DNA of 64,000 nucleotides from Nostoc sp. C052 (GTDB lineage Bacteria > Cyanobacteriota > Cyanobacteriia > Cyanobacteriales > Nostocaceae), in the NCBI RefSeq assembly GCF_013393905.1, contig NZ_CP040277.1:1-64000 (forward strand), given 5' to 3'. Both the position numbers and the translations under genes were made by a program. Of the stretch, positions 45,843 to 54,179 are shown piece by piece (position 1 is the first letter of the stretch; each line of letters starts with the position of its first letter). The notes beneath the pieces were generated by a model, which had not been told where the DNA came from, did not search any database, and saw only the letters and a list, made by a program, of their open reading frames with translations.

Positions 45843-46958
45843 ATGCCAGCAACTATCACATCAATCCCTTACTCCCAAAAGCATCAATTAGATCCGAATC
45901 CAACCGCACATATCGAAATCAGCAGTCTGGAATATTTGCACGTCGCTTTCCTACTCTATGAATACAAAACCACCTATAGCAAGAAAGAATACCGAATTTT
46001 GCTCGATACATACGGCTGGGACAAAGGAAGCTCTGAGGAAAAACGAGCGCTCAAAATAGCCGAAAATTTTCAAGACTTTTCAACTTGTCCCCAACACCTA
46101 GCACCAATTCCAGTAACAATACTTCTTAGGCTGTGTTCTCTTCAATACAAGCAAATCATTAGTCAGCTACAGGATTACCCAATTGGAGGATTAACCTGCG
46201 AACTGGTGCTGGAGTTAATCGAAGAGAGGAAAGCACTCCTTAAAACACAAAAACAGGAACAACAAAAACAGATATCAATCTGGCGCAGAACTCCAAAAGG
46301 CGATCGCTATTGCCAATTCCCTCCTCAGTACGAGGAAGACCACCAAACAGGGGTACTCACACAGGAATTAATTGATGGGTATGGGCTACTCCCACAGCAA
46401 ATTCTTCGTGAAGCGATCGCAGACTATCACGCCAGAATCAAATCTCAAGAAAAAGAGCAGCCCCAAGAAGAGACTGCTGAATCTGAAGTGGTTGTGGTTG
46501 AGTCAGGAATGTTACCACAAGAGGAAATATCCCCAACAGAGAGAGAAAAAGTTATAGAAGTTAACTCCACACTAAAACAAAACGAACAAACCAGCACCAG
46601 TAACGCTACAGAACGGCAGCCAGTTGGGGAAGAAGTATCAATGCTTGTAGAAAAACTCAAATCAGCCACCAGTTACTATCAAATAAGAAGTGCTATATAC
46701 AGGCATTTGGCTGTTAAAGATGAAGTTTGGAAGCAGCTTTCTTCAGAAGAACAGTTAAAAATTGAAAGATTGTTACCCCAGGAAGTATCAGCTCTAAAAA
46801 CAGCCAGAGAATCAGGTTTAATCATTGACTACTATGAGTTAGAAACTGGCTGGTTTCAAGTATTTATCGTGGGTGAAAATAAGCCTGTAAGCGTTAGTAA
46901 ATCAAATGTAATTACTTGGGTACAAGAGCAACAAAAGCTCAACTGTGTAACGACATAA
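45843..46958 (+). CDS. Hypothetical plasmid protein
   Basis: A 371-residue soluble protein. The N-terminal half is globular (EYLHVAFLLYEYKTTYSKKEY), the centre is a Glu/Gln-rich low-complexity stretch (KSQEKEQPQEETAESEVVVV), and the C terminus looks like a small domain (VEKLKSATSYYQIRSAIYRH, then ITWVQEQQK). The ATG at 45843 is chosen; a GTG at 45831 is also possible. I recognise similar proteins only as cyanobacterial plasmid hypotheticals. Confidence 0.6.
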   Translation: MPATITSIPYSQKHQLDPNPTAHIEISSLEYLHVAFLLYEYKTTYSKKEYRILLDTYGWDKGSSEEKRALKIAENFQDFSTCPQHLAPIPVTILLRLCSLQYKQIISQLQDYPIGGLTCELVLELIEERKALLKTQKQEQQKQISIWRRTPKGDRYCQFPPQYEEDHQTGVLTQELIDGYGLLPQQILREAIADYHARIKSQEKEQPQEETAESEVVVVESGMLPQEEISPTEREKVIEVNSTLKQNEQTSTSNATERQPVGEEVSMLVEKLKSATSYYQIRSAIYRHLAVKDEVWKQLSSEEQLKIERLLPQEVSALKTARESGLIIDYYELETGWFQVFIVGENKPVSVSKSNVITWVQEQQKLNCVTT

Positions 46959-47012
46959 ACCACCACAATCAGCTAACGCCTCAGTCTTAAAAATAATCCC
47001 AAAAAAGCATAT

Positions 47013-47345
47013 ATGGAATTGTCAGGAGAAATTCCCTCAATTCCTTGCTGCTACCTGATTGAGCTATCTCGTCCGCTCGGAAATGAGAAACATCAAGCTC
47101 GTTATTACTTAGGTTCATGCGCGAACCTCAAGAAAAGATTTCAGCAGCATCTACAAGGGTCTGGAGCAGCATTTACTCGTGCTGCGATAGAACGCGGCAT
47201 CGAATTCAAAATTGTCTACGTATGGAAGACCTCAAGTAAACAAGAAGCCCGTCAGCTTGAAATTCAACTTAAGCGATATAAAAACCACGCACAATTATTA
47301 AGGAGAGTACAAAATGTCAAAACGAATTCGACAAAAACTAGGTAG
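47013..47345 (+). CDS. Small GIY-YIG nuclease-like protein
   Basis: A 110-residue protein with a GIY-YIG-like core: CYLIELS, ARYYLGSCANLKKRFQQH, GSGAAFTRAA, and a C-terminal EARQLEIQLKRYKN helix with the family's Glu. These proteins are URI-type nucleases that may act in repair or as free-standing endonucleases. It opens the defence island and precedes the methyltransferase. Confidence 0.75.
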   Translation: MELSGEIPSIPCCYLIELSRPLGNEKHQARYYLGSCANLKKRFQQHLQGSGAAFTRAAIERGIEFKIVYVWKTSSKQEARQLEIQLKRYKNHAQLLRRVQNVKTNSTKTR

Positions 47346-47368
47346 ATACCATTTCAGACGCAGATTAC

Positions 47369-47602
47369 GTGGAAAAGTTTTGCTATCAAAGGTTACAAGC
47401 TTTAGTTGCTATCAACAGAACCATCAAGAGAAAACCTGTACAACTGCAAGGAAATTCATTCGCAATAACAATATTCAATCCCCATGTGTTATCACCGTAC
47501 TCAAGATATCGGGTAGTGAAGATAAATTTTTCTTGTCAAACAATGGACTGTTTAGCTATAAATATGCTGTCGAAAATCACAAACTATTCTCTCCTGAAAT
47601 AG
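47369..47602 (+). CDS. Doubtful small ORF
   Basis: A frame from GTG encodes 77 residues (EKFCYQRLQALVAINRTIK, then SFAITIFNPHVLS) that look coding, while an overlapping frame (47314-47619) is longer but basic and less protein-like. One of these is likely the real gene or a decayed one. A hairpin at 47643-47666 follows. Confidence 0.3.
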   Translation: MEKFCYQRLQALVAINRTIKRKPVQLQGNSFAITIFNPHVLSPYSRYRVVKINFSCQTMDCLAINMLSKITNYSLLK

Positions 47603-47642
47603 CGCCTATTGCTAGTTAAAATAAGGAGTATAAATATCACTA

Positions 47643-47666
47643 TAGCCTGTCAAATATGGCAGGCTA
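47643..47666 (+). terminator. Hairpin after the small ORF
   Basis: TAGCCTG (47643-47649) can pair with CAGGCTA (47660-47666). An A-rich run follows on the plus strand, so it would act as a terminator better for the minus strand; its role is unclear. Confidence 0.3.
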
Positions 47667-47839
47667 AAAACTTAGCAACCAAAATCAAGAGTAGTATAAG
47701 TACAAAGATTTAATCTGTACAAGACATTTTGAAACCACCAGATAACGGAGTAGAGATGCATCTCAACATCCTTGCAATCTGCAAACGCTTTACAGCACTA
47801 TGTTGGGTTGTGTTAGATATATTATGAAGATGTTTTGCA

Positions 47840-49048
47840 GTGACTGTTTTTAAATTGGAACCAGTGAAATCGATAGAGTTATGTACAGGTGCTGGAGGCT
47901 TGGCGATGGGCTGTGCCAAGGCGGGCTTTCATCATCTGGCACTTGTGGAACAGGATAAGCACAGTTGTTACACCATCCGTGAAAATCAACAGCGAGGGAT
48001 TGCCCTTGTTAGCGACTGGCATATTCACCAGATGGATGTAACGGATTTTGACTATTCTACGATTGAGGAAGAAATCGACCTCTTAGCTGGTGGGCCACCT
48101 TGTCAGCCCTTTTCAATTGGTGGCAGGCATGGTGCTTTTCTCGACAAGCGAGATATGTTCCCACAGTTTTTTCGTGCAGTACGTGCATTACGCCCGAAAG
48201 CGTTCCTGATTGAGAATGTGCGGGGATTACTACGTCGTAATTTTATTAATTATTTTGAGTATATTATTTTACAGCTAACCCATCCACAGCTATTGCCCAA
48301 GCCAGATGAGCCTTGGGTTGACCACTTGGCACGCCTAGAGCGTCATCATAATAGTGGCAAGAGTGATGACCTTGGCTATCGCGTTACCTTCAGGCTGTTG
48401 AATGCGGCGGATTATGGAGTAGCACAAAAGCGGGAGCGGGTTTTTATTGTTGGTTTTCGCTCTGATTTGAAAGCAAACTGGTCTTTCCCTGAACCAACAC
48501 ATACTGAAGAAGCGCTTATTTGGCATAAGTGGATTACTGGTGAATATTGGGAACGCCACACCATAGCTAGCAAAGAACGCCCAGAAATACCATCCTTACT
48601 TCGTAGTCGCTTGCAACGTACTGGTGCGAATTTGTTAGGTAGCGTGACTGCTCCCTGGTGTACTGTCCGGGATGCGATCGCTGATTTACCACTGCCCGAA
48701 AACACCGATGTGGCAGTAGAAATTCCAAATCACGTTTATATTCCAGGAGCTAGAAGTTATCCAGGACATACTGGTAGTCCTTTAGATGAACCAGCCAAAA
48801 CCTTAAAAGCAGGGGTGCATGGTGTCCCCGGTGGGGAGAATATGATTGCCTTGCCTGATGGACAAGTTCGCTACTTTACAGTACGTGAAGCTGCGAGGTT
48901 ACAGACGTTTCCTGATGATTACTACTTCCCCTGTAATTGGGGCGAGTCGATGCGCCAGATTGGTAATGCTGTACCCGTTACTCTTGCCCATCTTATTGCT
49001 AGCAGTATCCGCAGCCATTTACAGGAACTACCATTGGCAGGAAAATGA
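47840..49048 (+). CDS. DNA (cytosine-5) methyltransferase
   Basis: A 402-residue C5 methyltransferase that protects DNA from the adjacent endonuclease. SAM-binding CTGAGGLAMG is motif I, GGPPCQPFS is motif IV with the catalytic Cys, ENVRG is motif VI, QKRERVFIVG is motif VIII, and GNAVPV near the end is motif X. The GTG start at 47840 gives a short N terminus, as usual. It is immediately followed by the Eco29kI-like endonuclease gene on the same strand. Confidence 0.95.
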   Translation: MTVFKLEPVKSIELCTGAGGLAMGCAKAGFHHLALVEQDKHSCYTIRENQQRGIALVSDWHIHQMDVTDFDYSTIEEEIDLLAGGPPCQPFSIGGRHGAFLDKRDMFPQFFRAVRALRPKAFLIENVRGLLRRNFINYFEYIILQLTHPQLLPKPDEPWVDHLARLERHHNSGKSDDLGYRVTFRLLNAADYGVAQKRERVFIVGFRSDLKANWSFPEPTHTEEALIWHKWITGEYWERHTIASKERPEIPSLLRSRLQRTGANLLGSVTAPWCTVRDAIADLPLPENTDVAVEIPNHVYIPGARSYPGHTGSPLDEPAKTLKAGVHGVPGGENMIALPDGQVRYFTVREAARLQTFPDDYYFPCNWGESMRQIGNAVPVTLAHLIASSIRSHLQELPLAGK

Positions 49049-49074
49049 TAGTTGCTCTCTAGCAATGATCATTC

Positions 49075-49719
49075 ATGCCATTAGAGGTTTTCCAAGCTCC
49101 TGCTACTTTACGCGAGCAGTTAATCGAATTTCAGGCTAGACAGCAATGCTACCCGCTCAGTGAACTGGAACAGCATAAAGAAGAGTTGGCTGGCTATGTT
49201 GGCGTTTACTTACTTTACTACCGGGGACAGTTTCCTTTGTACGCAAATATTACTTATGCCAACCAAGCAAAATGCTGTATGCCAATCTATATCGGGAAAG
49301 CTGAGAATCCTGGCAAGCGTACTGGCAAGGGAACTATTGCTGGCGGTCTGGTTGGTCGCTTAAGAGAACATAGGAACTCCATTCGCCAAGCACCAAATCT
49401 TGATGTTGCCGAATTTAACTTTACGGTCGTGGCGATGGCAGTGGACTTGGTTGCTTGGGGAGAAGCAATACTTATAAGACATTTCCAACCTGTTTGGTGC
49501 AGTATTATCTCTGGTTTTGGTATCCATGCCCCTGGTAAAGGACGAGGAGCACAGATGCGTTCGATGTGGGATGAAATCCATCCAGGACGGTTGTTTGCTG
49601 AACAGTTACCACCTAATTTGGTCACTATAGCCAATTTGCAACCACGGGTAACACAACACTGCCAGAATATGTGTGCGCGGTTGGGATGCCCAACGGAGGC
49701 GTCGGAAGATGCAGAATGA
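49075..49719 (+). CDS. Eco29kI-like GIY-YIG type II restriction endonuclease
   Basis: A 214-residue restriction enzyme. GVYLLYYRG and PIYIGKA give the GIY-YIG core, RLREHRNSI holds the catalytic Arg, and EAILIRHFQPVW carries the metal Glu. The closing GFGIHAPGKGRGAQMRSMWD segment fits Eco29kI-type enzymes, which recognise CCGCGG. The gene is tightly downstream of its methyltransferase, a classic R-M pair. The recognition site is inferred from the family, not shown. Confidence 0.85.
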   Translation: MPLEVFQAPATLREQLIEFQARQQCYPLSELEQHKEELAGYVGVYLLYYRGQFPLYANITYANQAKCCMPIYIGKAENPGKRTGKGTIAGGLVGRLREHRNSIRQAPNLDVAEFNFTVVAMAVDLVAWGEAILIRHFQPVWCSIISGFGIHAPGKGRGAQMRSMWDEIHPGRLFAEQLPPNLVTIANLQPRVTQHCQNMCARLGCPTEASEDAE

Positions 49720-49961
49720 AAGGATGACACAAATGTCTAGTTTGCATTTAAAAATAAGCTGTACAAGAGAATAAGACTTACGGATCGAGCTTAATGAATA
49801 TATACAGCAGTATGATTAACCTGTTAGAGAATAAATTTTATGGATGATTATTATAAAAACTAATTCATATTTATATATAAAGGTAATTATGAGTTAAATC
49901 TTTTAACTTAAGAAACCCTGAATTAAGTAATTTTTGCAGTTAAGCTGATTCAACTAGCCCT

Positions 49962-50534
49962 CTAACGAGATAAAATTCGTTTTCGCGCTCCAGTAACATT
50001 AATACGCATATTGATAACTTCCTTGCTAGCGTGGTAATATTCAACAGCCTCATCTATTGTCATTCCAGTTTGAACGATATGGAGGGCAGCTTCTTCTGAA
50101 ATTAAAAGTGCCGGAGCTAACCAGTTTGCTTCATCTTCATATTCTTGGTTAAAATTCCGGCATCCGCATTCGTTAAAAACTTCATCTGGCTGGTGTTGAA
50201 GGATACCATGACTTAATTCGTGAGAAACATTAGAAGCCTGACGTAGAGGGCTGTGAGCGTCATTGTGAACAATTATTCTTTGTGTACCATAAAACACTGT
50301 TATCGCAGAAAAACTTTTTATGTCTTTTTCTGTGAAATAGCGAACCTCTTCAGAAATTTCATTTTGAAATTCCGATAGTGGAACAATAGGAATTGCTAAA
50401 TGTTCAGCAAGCTGCCAAGGGCATAAGGGAGCGTATGGTTTTATGCCAAGCTCCGCTCGAAATTCCCTGGCATAAGCATTTGCCTCTGTCTTAAAGCCCC
50501 GACGCAATTTTAACTTCCTTGGACTACCAGGCAT
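49962..50534 (-). CDS. ImmA/IrrE-family metallopeptidase with altered N terminus
   Basis: A 190-residue zinc peptidase. HELSHGILQH holds the HExxH-type zinc site (SHELSHG), and EYEDEANWLAPALLI the third ligand region. Such peptidases cleave an XRE-type repressor to switch on a neighbouring element. The XRE gene upstream ends at 50576 and an ATG two bases later (50574) opens MTLRCGFSQEANAYA, which hits TAG; the same motif recurs as LKLRRGFKTEANAYAREF further on. A partial N-terminal duplication thus created a stop, and AGGAGG before ATG 50534 offers a new start. Confidence 0.8.
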   Translation of the reverse strand: MPGSPRKLKLRRGFKTEANAYAREFRAELGIKPYAPLCPWQLAEHLAIPIVPLSEFQNEISEEVRYFTEKDIKSFSAITVFYGTQRIIVHNDAHSPLRQASNVSHELSHGILQHQPDEVFNECGCRNFNQEYEDEANWLAPALLISEEAALHIVQTGMTIDEAVEYYHASKEVINMRINVTGARKRILSR

Positions 50535-50575
50535 AAGCATTTGCCTCCTGACTAAAACCACAGCGTAATGTCATC

Positions 50576-50932
50576 TCATTGATCCTTGCGAAGTTTCTCG
50601 TAAGCAGCTTTGATGACAGCTTCCATTGCAGATGCAGCTTCTGGCGTTAAATGGGGATCTGCACGCAAATACGCCGTAATTTTAGCGAGTGGTTCGGATT
50701 CGGTTAGAGTATCCTGTTCGCGCTTGATGAAGGAGTCTGCGTTCAGCCCAGACCATGCGAGCATTGCCGCCATACTGTCTACATCTGGTCGTCTACCTTG
50801 CGCGATCCGAGTCAAGGTGGACGCACTAACACCAGATTTTTCGGCAACTTGTTTCCATGTCATACGCTTAGACAGCCGTTGGCTGTCCAATGCTGCATAA
50901 AAAGCTTCAACATCAAACTGTCCTTTTGCCAT
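50576..50932 (-). CDS. XRE-family repressor-like regulator
   Basis: A 118-residue HTH protein. TWKQVAEKSGVSASTLTRIAQ is a standard XRE recognition helix region, followed by GRRPDVDSMAAMLAWSG. A helical C-terminal part may be the cleavage or dimer domain. It is divergent from the ubiquitin-like operon and next to the ImmA/IrrE peptidase, so it probably represses that operon, with the peptidase relieving it. Confidence 0.85.
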   Translation of the reverse strand: MAKGQFDVEAFYAALDSQRLSKRMTWKQVAEKSGVSASTLTRIAQGRRPDVDSMAAMLAWSGLNADSFIKREQDTLTESEPLAKITAYLRADPHLTPEAASAMEAVIKAAYEKLRKDQ

Positions 50933-50945
50933 TTCATCTCCAATT

Positions 50946-51023
50946 TCACTGTTGCAATTTTAAATCATGTGTGCAATATAATGGATAAAATTTTACGTGT
51001 GAAATTGAAAGTCACTTTTGCAA
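50946..51023. promoter_or_regulatory. Candidate XRE operators in divergent gap
   Basis: TCACTGTTGCAA (50946-50957) and TCACTTTTGCAA (51012-51023) are direct copies 66 bases apart that span the divergent promoters. A TGTGCAATAT lies between them. They are likely operator sites for the XRE protein. Confidence 0.45.
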
Positions 51024-51030
51024 CAAAATT

Positions 51031-51555
51031 ATGACGAACAATATTGTGGTTGATGAGATTGAACTGGAAGCGTGGGTCAAGCAGCACGGGGCTGTACAAC
51101 CACCGCTTGCAAAACACTACTTAGTGCGGATTGATGACCGAAGTTACAAAGTAGACGACCCCGTGATTACGGGAGGGCAGCTGCTTGATGAAGCAAGCAA
51201 GAGACCTGTGGATGAGTACCTCATCTTCCAAGTGCTACATAACGGTCAGTTAGAAGAAATTCGCCTTGATGAAACCGTGGAACTCAGAAAGCCTGGTATT
51301 GAGCGATTCATTACTTGGCGCAGCGATCGCTCCTTCCGTTTTGTCATCGATGGTCGGCGATTTGAGTGGGGCGCGCCAATGATCACAGGGTTAAAGCTGA
51401 AGGAACTTGCTGGCGTTGACCTTGCATCCTATGGAGTTTGGCTTGAACTACGTGGTGCAGAAGACCGCCCAATTGCCGATAACGAATCTGTCGATTTACA
51501 AGCACCAGGAGTCGAGCGATTCTTCACTGGTAAAAAGACTACAACGGAGGGTTAA
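51031..51555 (+). CDS. Multi-ubiquitin-domain protein
   Basis: A 174-residue protein with two ubiquitin-like beta-grasp units: the first about residues 26-92 (HYLVRIDDRSYKVDDPVI, LLDEASKRP, IFQVLHNGQLEEIRLDE, GIERFIT), the second about 98-165 (RFVIDGRRFEWGAPMITG, VWLELRGAEDRPIAD, GVERFFTG). The C terminus (KKTTTEG) ends in Gly but not in GG. It leads a ubiquitin-like operon followed 3 bases later by an E2-like gene. I recall the Multi_ubiq family from prokaryotic E1/E2 operons. Confidence 0.85.
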   Translation: MTNNIVVDEIELEAWVKQHGAVQPPLAKHYLVRIDDRSYKVDDPVITGGQLLDEASKRPVDEYLIFQVLHNGQLEEIRLDETVELRKPGIERFITWRSDRSFRFVIDGRRFEWGAPMITGLKLKELAGVDLASYGVWLELRGAEDRPIADNESVDLQAPGVERFFTGKKTTTEG

Positions 51556-51558
51556 GTA

Positions 51559-51939
51559 ATGAGCTTTTTACCCTCAAACGATCGCCAATACCTGGAAAAC
51601 AGGGGTTTACCTTTTGAAGAAGTGGTAGATGCCAGTCAAAAGGGCGTTATTTTACGCGAATTTCAGTTACCACTTGGCCGTTTTGATACTGAACAGGCAG
51701 ATATCTTAATTCTCTTGCCGAGCGGATACCCAGATGCACCCCCCGATATGTTTTACCTGCTGCCGTGGGTAAAGCTGGTACAAGGTGCAAAATACCCAAA
51801 GGCAGCCGATCAACCACACCAATTTAATGGTCAGAAATGGCAACGATGGTCGAGACATAATAATGAGTGGCGACCTGGTACAGATGGCATATGGACAATG
51901 CTCAAACGGATTGAAAATGCTTTGGAGGTGACTGCTTGA
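51559..51939 (+). CDS. E2-like protein (Prok-E2_E type) without cysteine
   Basis: A 126-residue E2/UBC-like fold: LLPSGYPDAPPDMFYLLPWV is the beta-meander with the Pro-rich turn, and KWQRWSRHNNEWRPGTDG the conserved tail before a helix. It contains no Cys at all, so a classical thioester cannot form; the conserved His may be the functional residue. The family, as I recall it, is Prok-E2_E. It overlaps the E1 gene by three bases (TTG start of E1 within the TGA stop). Confidence 0.8.
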   Translation: MSFLPSNDRQYLENRGLPFEEVVDASQKGVILREFQLPLGRFDTEQADILILLPSGYPDAPPDMFYLLPWVKLVQGAKYPKAADQPHQFNGQKWQRWSRHNNEWRPGTDGIWTMLKRIENALEVTA

Positions 51940-53363
51940 ATACTGTAAGCTTGACATTGCAAGAGCAACACTCAAATTACCTGCACGAATTGCTATTAAC
52001 CATAGATGGTAAAGAGCGAGCAGCCTATGTCTTGTGTGGACAGGCCGTTATCAATGCCGACCCTTGGGATGGGCAGCCGCACCAAAAATTCATTTCTTAT
52101 GAAGTAATACCAGTGCCAGAGGATGAAATTGTTTCTTTCTCTGCCAAACACATTACCTGGAAAATGGATTCTTTTGTTCGGGCATTGCAAGCGGCACAAG
52201 CAAAAAACCTCACGGTAGCCATTTTTCACAGTCATCGAGAAGGCTTGAGAGAATTCTCTATTCAGGATGATACTAACGAACCAGACTTGATTCAACTGGC
52301 ACAAAACCGCAACGGCTCAGATACACAGATTTTGAGTGTTATCCTAATGCCGGATGGAAATTTGATTGGTCGCCTGTGGGTTAGTTCGCAAGAAGTTATC
52401 TCCTTGCGGATGATTCGTGTGATTGGGCAGAAAATCCGTTTGTATTATCCAAACCGGGGGCTGGGGGTTTCTCCTCCAGCATTCCAGCGACAGGCTTTAG
52501 CTTTTGGGGAAGCCCTCAATCAAGACTTATCGATGTTGCGTGTTGGGGTCATTGGTTGCGGCGGTACAGGAAGTGCGATCGCTATGTTGCTGCCAAAGAT
52601 GGGTATTCGGAACATTGCACTTTTCGATAAAGACATTGTTGAGGATACAAATTTAAATCGGCTACACGGTGCGCGTCAGCCAGACGCTGATGCTATGAGT
52701 CCCAAAGTTGAAGTTGTTGCCAAGTCACTTGTGGAACTTGGACTTGGTGTTCAAGTGAGAACATATCAAGCTTGGATTGGAGAAGCAGACTGCCGCGATC
52801 CCCTGAAAGCGTGCGACGTAATTTTTTGTTGCACTGATGATCACACGGGTCGCCTAATGCTGAATAGGTTTGCCTACTACTATGCAACACCTGTATTTGA
52901 TATGGGTTTAGCAATTGAGGTTTCTCAAGGGGAAACGCCCAATTTTCAGGCTTTGGATGGTCGCGTCACGGTGCTTGCACCTGCACCAGGACACACCTGT
53001 CTATTGTGTCGTGAAGTTATAAATCCTGTTGCTGCGAGAGATGAAGCGTTGAAACGCAGTAATTCTGATGAGTACGAACGCCGCAAGGCAGAAGCCTACG
53101 TTATTGGAGAAGGAAACCCCAGCCCTGCCGTTGTTTTATTTACAACGGAGGTAGCAATTATGGCGATGCAGGAACTTGTCCACCGCCTTCAGGGTTTCCG
53201 TGGTGAGGATGGTGCAGCAGCTCACAGGGTTCGTAAATTCCATCTGACGACTGACCGTAAACCAGCAGCAATCCCTAATCCCAATTGCCCAGTTTGCGGG
53301 ACAACCGGTGCCCAGTGGTGGAGCAGAGGGGATGTTATGCCTTTTCTCAATCTGGTGGAGTAA
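51936..53363 (+). CDS. JAB deubiquitinase-E1 fusion protein
   Basis: A 475-residue fusion. The N-terminal JAB domain has a perfect JAMM motif: H98-S-H100, then S108 and D111 (HSH-x7-S-x2-D), for zinc-dependent isopeptidase action. The C-terminal E1/ThiF domain has GCGGTGS (207-213) for ATP, FDKDIVEDTNLNR for Mg/substrate, and zinc Cys pairs CLLC (355/358) and CPVC (451/454). It would adenylate a ubiquitin-like C terminus. TTG at 51936 follows GGAGG at a good distance. Confidence 0.88.
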   Translation: MNTVSLTLQEQHSNYLHELLLTIDGKERAAYVLCGQAVINADPWDGQPHQKFISYEVIPVPEDEIVSFSAKHITWKMDSFVRALQAAQAKNLTVAIFHSHREGLREFSIQDDTNEPDLIQLAQNRNGSDTQILSVILMPDGNLIGRLWVSSQEVISLRMIRVIGQKIRLYYPNRGLGVSPPAFQRQALAFGEALNQDLSMLRVGVIGCGGTGSAIAMLLPKMGIRNIALFDKDIVEDTNLNRLHGARQPDADAMSPKVEVVAKSLVELGLGVQVRTYQAWIGEADCRDPLKACDVIFCCTDDHTGRLMLNRFAYYYATPVFDMGLAIEVSQGETPNFQALDGRVTVLAPAPGHTCLLCREVINPVAARDEALKRSNSDEYERRKAEAYVIGEGNPSPAVVLFTTEVAIMAMQELVHRLQGFRGEDGAAAHRVRKFHLTTDRKPAAIPNPNCPVCGTTGAQWWSRGDVMPFLNLVE

Positions 53364-53366
53364 GGG

Positions 53367-53726
53367 ATGTTTCTTCGCGGTGTAGTTAGACAGTTATTAA
53401 TCTGGCTGCGTTTTATTCGTCAGCCAGACTTATCAGCACGGATAGTTCCAACACATCCTGCACCTGAGAATATAAAACCAGGGGAGATTTTAGTCGTTGG
53501 TGATGCTGAATATCAGAAATGGGCTTGTTTTCGTTGCCCTGGAGGATGTGGTGAAAATATTTTGCTGTCTTTGAATCAAAAGCGGCATCCTTGCTGGGCG
53601 ATCGCCATTGATTCGTTGGGACGACCAACACTTAATCCTTCTGTTAGGCAGCTTAACGAATGCCGCTGCCACTTTTGGGTGCGTCAGGGAATTGTTGAAT
53701 GGTGCGCTGATTCAGGACAGAAATAA
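53367..53726 (+). CDS. DUF6527-like Cys-rich protein of the ubiquitin operon
   Basis: A 119-residue protein with a Cys cluster (CFRCPGGCGENILL, HPCWAIAID, NECRCHFWV, WCADSG) that likely binds zinc. From memory it matches DUF6527, which often accompanies E1/E2 operons. It starts three bases after the E1 gene stop. Function unknown; a conjugation target or regulator is possible. Confidence 0.7.
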   Translation: MFLRGVVRQLLIWLRFIRQPDLSARIVPTHPAPENIKPGEILVVGDAEYQKWACFRCPGGCGENILLSLNQKRHPCWAIAIDSLGRPTLNPSVRQLNECRCHFWVRQGIVEWCADSGQK

Positions 53727-53846
53727 ACCTTATAGTCTCGTTTAGCAGAAAAATCCACTTCTTACTTACTCCTAGGTAAGCAATATTTCCATTGCATGAA
53801 TTATTTGCGAAGCAACAACTCTATGACGAAGTGTACATGAATTGAG

Positions 53847-53866
53847 AGGGGAGCGATCGCTCCCCT
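53847..53866 (+). terminator. Perfect 20-bp palindrome after the ubiquitin operon
   Basis: AGGGGAGCGATCGCTCCCCT is a perfect palindrome with a HIP1 core, positioned 120 bases after DUF6527. It can form a strong hairpin and probably ends the operon. The following gap to 54179 is AT-rich and likely carries the CBASS promoter; no gene is seen in it. Confidence 0.5.
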
Positions 53867-54179
53867 TACTTTGAGTTAATCACCAGACTGAATGATAAAC
53901 CGTAAAATTACTACTAACTCTAGTACGGTTTTCACCAATAGTACAATTGTTCTTTTTAATCAAAAAGCATTAAAATACAGTGTAATAAAGTGCTACACAC
54001 TGACATAGTGTGAGTCAATGTCGGCTGAATTCAAATGAATTTGGTTACTAACGATAGGTAATACGAGTAAGTTTTTCTGGAAGATATATTTGATTCAAAT
54101 ATTGATGATGGTGGCATATGAAAAGAAATTACCATAGCGCTGCGTTATGAATAGCCCAATTCAGTAAAGGTAAAAATAG

